Origin: Acidimicrobiia bacterium
GTDB taxonomy: Bacteria > Actinomycetota > Acidimicrobiia > IMCC26256 > JAENVU01
Direction of reading: 5' to 3'
Length of the DNA stretch: 53,711 nt
Assembly (NCBI GenBank): GCA_025361725.1
Contig: JANYJV010000007.1
Span: 1-53,711 of the forward strand
Below are positions 50,719 to 53,711 of this stretch, piece by piece; the stretch's first letter is position 1, and the number at the start of each line of letters is the position of its first letter. Made by a program: the position numbers and the translations under genes. The notes under the pieces were generated by a model. That model made no database searches. It had not been told where the DNA came from and was given only the letters and a program-made list of their open reading frames with translations.

Positions 50719-52230
50719 CTACCGACCGGCGCGCAACCCTCGGACCCGGTCCGGCTCGGGACACTGCTGCGGATCGGGCTGGATCGGGGCGCCGTCGACG
50801 GGACACACCACTCGTCGCGCCGACCGACGACCGCGTTGGTCCGCGCGCAGGCCGACAAAGCACAGGGGACCGGCGCACGCAGCCACGATCGCGACGATGA
50901 CGAGCGCGGTGCGAAAGGCCGTGGTGACCTCCCGGGCGCCCGACGCGGCGGCAAGACCGGCGACCACGGGGATCACCGCAAGCGACGCCAAGCTCGCGGT
51001 GCGCGCAATCGCGTTGTTCACTCCCGACGCCACACTCACGTGATCGGGATCGGCGGCGGCCATGACGGTGGCGGTCAACGGCGCAACGAAGGCGACGAGT
51101 CCGACGGCGAAGACCAGCGCGCCCGGAAGCACATCCGAAAACCACGATGCGTTCGGTCCGATGCGCGTGAACAGCAGCAGCCCGATGCCGACGACGATCG
51201 GTCCCACCGTGAGTTGGAGGCGCGGGCCGATGCGCTGGGCCAGCGCGCCGGACGGCGCCGAGAAGATCAGCATGATGATCGTCACCGGCAGCAACGCCGT
51301 GCCCGACCGCAATGCGGACCAGCCACTCGCCACTTGCAACTCGTACGCGATGAGGAAGAACGTCACGCCGAGGGCGCCATAGAGCAGCACCGTAGCGAGG
51401 TTGGTGATGCGGAAGGGGCGGTTCCGGAACAGCGCGGGCGGCACGAGCGGGTCCCGAGCACGGAGCATCCGCAGCACGAACCCCGCGATGGCCACCACGG
51501 CGAGCCCACCCGACCCGAGGACCGCGGGATCGGTCCAACCGCGCGGGCCCGCTTCGGTCAGCGCCCACGTACTCGCCGAGAGCGCGGCCACTGCGAGCAA
51601 GACACCGATGACGTCGAGACTGCCCGTCGCGTGAGGATCGCGCGTCTCAGGAACCGCGACGCGCGCGCAGACGATGACGCCAACCGCCAGCGGCAAGTTG
51701 ATGAGGAACGCCCACCGCCAACCGGGACCGTCCACGAGCACGCCGCCGAGGAAGGGACCGATCGCACCGGCAATGCCGCCCAGGCCGGACCACGCACCCA
51801 CCGCCGCGGCGCGGTCGCGTTCTCGAAAACTGGCCTGGAGGATCGCGAGGCTTCCCGGGGTGAGCAGCGCGCCACCGATGCCTTGCAGCACGCGCGCGAC
51901 CACGAGCATCTCGATGTTCGGAGCCACACCACACAACATCGATGCCACCGCGAACCATGCGGTGCCGATCACGAACACGCGCCGCCGCCCGAACCGGTCG
52001 CCGAGTGCGCCACCCAGCAGGATCAACGACGCGAGCGCGAGCAGATACCCGGTCAGGACCCATTGGAGGTCACTGACACCCACGCGGAAGTCCGAGCCGA
52101 TGTGCGGCAACGCCACGTTCACCACGGTCGCGTCGAGCATCGCCATGCCGCTCGCACCCACCGTCGCTACGAGCGCGATCCGGCCGCGTGCCGACCCCAG
52201 CGTCAGTTCCGAGTCGGTCGCGTCCGCCAC
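50719..52230 (-). CDS. DHA2-family MFS exporter (EmrB/QacA type)
   Basis: A 503-residue membrane transporter with fourteen likely helices, the number of the DHA2 family. Motif A reads G-A-L-G-D-R-F-G-R-R-R after the second helix. The N-terminal half also carries D-A-T-V-V-N-V-A-L-P and W-V-L-T-G-Y-L-L, typical of EmrB/QacA drug/H+ antiporters. The C-terminal 30 residues contain a cytoplasmic basic and proline-rich tail with one cysteine. GTG 52230 is favoured by the TAGCCT 7 nt upstream; the longer frame would add a polar segment before the first helix. It exports an unknown hydrophobic compound. Confidence 0.92.
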   Translation of the reverse strand: MADATDSELTLGSARGRIALVATVGASGMAMLDATVVNVALPHIGSDFRVGVSDLQWVLTGYLLALASLILLGGALGDRFGRRRVFVIGTAWFAVASMLCGVAPNIEMLVVARVLQGIGGALLTPGSLAILQASFRERDRAAAVGAWSGLGGIAGAIGPFLGGVLVDGPGWRWAFLINLPLAVGVIVCARVAVPETRDPHATGSLDVIGVLLAVAALSASTWALTEAGPRGWTDPAVLGSGGLAVVAIAGFVLRMLRARDPLVPPALFRNRPFRITNLATVLLYGALGVTFFLIAYELQVASGWSALRSGTALLPVTIIMLIFSAPSGALAQRIGPRLQLTVGPIVVGIGLLLFTRIGPNASWFSDVLPGALVFAVGLVAFVAPLTATVMAAADPDHVSVASGVNNAIARTASLASLAVIPVVAGLAAASGAREVTTAFRTALVIVAIVAACAGPLCFVGLRADQRGRRSARRVVCPVDGAPIQPDPQQCPEPDRVRGLRAGR

Positions 52231-52237
52231 GTCCGGG

Positions 52238-52243
52238 AGGCTA
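52238..52243 (-). promoter_or_regulatory. -10 element of the MFS gene
   Basis: On the minus strand TAGCCT ends 7 nt before GTG 52230. Confidence 0.55.
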
Positions 52244-52269
52244 GAACCCGACGGAACGCGCCATGACGC

Positions 52270-52311
52270 GACGAGGGGCGGGCACCGCGCACGCGGCACC
52301 CGCCCCTCGTC
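52270..52311. terminator. strong cruciform after the SGNH gene
   Basis: GACGAGGGGCGGG (52270-52282) pairs perfectly with 52299-52311, and CCGCG (52285-52289) pairs with CGCGG (52292-52296) inside it. It begins 24 bp after the stop of the leftward SGNH gene. There is no U-tract. Confidence 0.6.
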
Positions 52312-52334
52312 AGAACCGAGACCCGATCGTCAGA

Positions 52335-53552
52335 TCAGGTCAGGCTCATGTTCGGTTCGCCGTTCGCGTTCTTGCCGGTGCCGTGCGTGCACGTACCGCC
52401 GCGGATGTTCCCCCCGTTGTACGCCTGGCGCAGACAGTTCCGCAGCGCGAGCTGGCCCCAGTAGTTCGGGTGAATGCTCTCCTGCACCTGGTACGGACCG
52501 ATGACGGTGCTGACGGTCCGGATCTGGTTCTGCCATTCGGTGAGGTCCGGCGCGTTGGACTGGGTCCAGTTGGCGACGCCCTTCTCCTCGAGCAGTCCGA
52601 CCGTGTTCTCGCAGAGTCGGCGGCCGTTGAACGCGCCCGCGTCGTTCTGGATCACGTAGTTGGTCACGCCGGATTGCACGGCGCCGTTGGTGAGCGCCTG
52701 GTTCATCTTCACGACTGCGGTGTTGTTCGCCCAGTCCGCGTCACGGTTCCAGACACCGCAACCACCGGTGCTCTGTCGCGTGTAACCGCTCTCGCTGTAC
52801 CGGAACCCGGCACCCAACGGGATCGGTGACACGTAGGTCTGGATCATGATCTTGTACTGGCTGTCGTTGTAACCGGCGTTGGTCATCGCTTGGTGAATGT
52901 TCGCAATGGCACCGGCCGCCTCGGTGGTGCGCGCGGTCACCGATGCGGCGGTGAACTTCGAACTCACACTCGAATCGTCGTAGCAGTAGTCCTTCCACCA
53001 CGACGGTGACAACAGGAAGTCGGTCACGCACTGTTGCACGATGTCGGCGAAGCCGTAATTGTTCGCGCCGATGAGCAGCGGGATCGCCTTGACGTTGTGC
53101 GTGGTGGCGAAGTCCTGGAGCACCTTCGCCTGACCCTGGTACCCACCGGAGTTGTAGAAGTCGAGACCGGGCTTGAAGTCACCCGAGCCCGGCGTCTGGG
53201 TATAGGTCCGCGCACCGGAGCACGCGATGTTGAGCGAGTTCACGCCGCCGCCGATGTGGACCATCGCCGCGGTCGACCGGTGGCAACCCGGGATGGCTTC
53301 GGCGGTGTGCGTGGCGTTGTCGTAGTACGCAGCGGACCCACCGGCGTCGATGAGCGACGAGCCGTTGTTGGTGTTTCCGGCCCAACGACCGGCTTCGCCC
53401 GAGATCGCCGAGTCACCTACCGAGACGATCCACGGACTCCCCGAGCCCGGTCCGTCGGCATGCGCCGTTCCGGATCCTGCGGCGACCACCCCGGTCGAGG
53501 CGAGTGCCCCCACCACTGCGAGCGCGCGCACGCGCCTGAATACTCCACTCAT
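52335..53552 (-). CDS. secreted SGNH-type hydrolase
   Basis: A 405-residue protein from ATG 53552 with AAGGGGGG about 7 nt upstream and a signal peptide (cleavage near A-H-A-D, residue 33). The SGNH blocks appear in order: block I V-G-D-S-A-I-S-G-E with Ser48, block II around A-C-S-G-A-R, block III G-A-N-N-Y-G-F, and block V reading E-S-I-H-P-N. The usual Asp three residues before the catalytic histidine is replaced by Glu. Several cysteines fit disulphides in an exported enzyme. It is probably an esterase or lipase acting outside the cell; the substrate is unknown. The 159 bp to the right edge (53553-53711) contain no gene or clear structure. Confidence 0.85.
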   Translation of the reverse strand: MSGVFRRVRALAVVGALASTGVVAAGSGTAHADGPGSGSPWIVSVGDSAISGEAGRWAGNTNNGSSLIDAGGSAAYYDNATHTAEAIPGCHRSTAAMVHIGGGVNSLNIACSGARTYTQTPGSGDFKPGLDFYNSGGYQGQAKVLQDFATTHNVKAIPLLIGANNYGFADIVQQCVTDFLLSPSWWKDYCYDDSSVSSKFTAASVTARTTEAAGAIANIHQAMTNAGYNDSQYKIMIQTYVSPIPLGAGFRYSESGYTRQSTGGCGVWNRDADWANNTAVVKMNQALTNGAVQSGVTNYVIQNDAGAFNGRRLCENTVGLLEEKGVANWTQSNAPDLTEWQNQIRTVSTVIGPYQVQESIHPNYWGQLALRNCLRQAYNGGNIRGGTCTHGTGKNANGEPNMSLT

Positions 53553-53711
53553 GTGTTGCCCCCCTTGCAGCGGGCGGGTTGCCCGCTCACGGTTCGGAGT
53601 CTGTCGACCCGTCGATCCGAGTACAAGCATTTCGCCCCAAGTTGCAGACCGCGTGCAGCCAGCCACTCACCTCCCCGACCGTTTGTCGTTTGCGCCCCGT
53701 CTCAGTGGGCG

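Noticed and set aside
50086-52266. A 726-codon plus-strand frame opposite the Nudix and MFS genes
   Set aside because: It is an antisense shadow rich in Arg, Gln and His. Both minus-strand genes have full family motifs.

Overview
The window is high-GC DNA, densely packed with genes on both strands, with many GTG starts and many 1-4 bp start/stop overlaps. This style and the gene content point to an actinobacterium. The mix of secreted PKD/repeat proteins, a HAPMO-like Baeyer-Villiger enzyme, GuaB3 beside GuaA, and fused sAC-like cyclase/ATPase regulators would suit the class Acidimicrobiia, but that placement is inference. There is no transposase, phage gene, CRISPR array, rRNA or convincing tRNA.

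Layout. 1-6140: cell-surface and secreted proteins (PKD/DNRLRE protein, a two-cupredoxin lipoprotein interrupted by TAG, an InlB-like repeat protein) and a two-component system with a divergent membrane-anchored partner. 6179-10808: a leftward cluster encoding a nitroreductase-family protein, a LOG-family protein, a Baeyer-Villiger monooxygenase and a crotonase. 10809-11504: the longest gene-free stretch, with strong inverted repeats, a 93-bp tandem duplication and a 21-codon leader ORF, leading into a giant sAC-like cyclase/AAA/TPR protein. 15387-16437: a decayed or mis-sequenced surface-protein gene. 16501-21696: a glyoxalase-fold protein, an acyl-CoA synthetase, an unusual NYN-S1-histone-H1-like protein, a rhodanese and a CoA-transferase. 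21843-27487: a secreted PKD protein, then glpD, an alkyl-DHAP-synthase-like flavoenzyme and glpK, which look like one glycerol-phosphate/ether-lipid unit.

27525-30924 holds a divergent cassette I do not recognise as a described system: a stand-alone phosphohistidine swivelling domain with two unknown proteins on one strand, and a winged-helix-like protein with an alpha/beta hydrolase on the other. 30875-40951 is central metabolism: ogt, mdh, a J-domain protein, icd, folD, purH, purN, sucD, sucC and a stand-alone B12-binding domain. 41137-53552 carries pcrA with an in-frame intein, a seven-repeat propeller protein, guaA with guaB3, a CoA-pyrophosphatase-like Nudix enzyme, an MFS exporter and a secreted SGNH hydrolase.

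Two patterns run through the whole window. First, at least fifteen starts have a TANNNT -10 hexamer 6-9 nt upstream and no ribosome-binding site, so leaderless mRNAs appear common. Second, an intergenic hairpin repeat family occurs at four loci, and its stem sequence changes on both sides so that pairing is kept.
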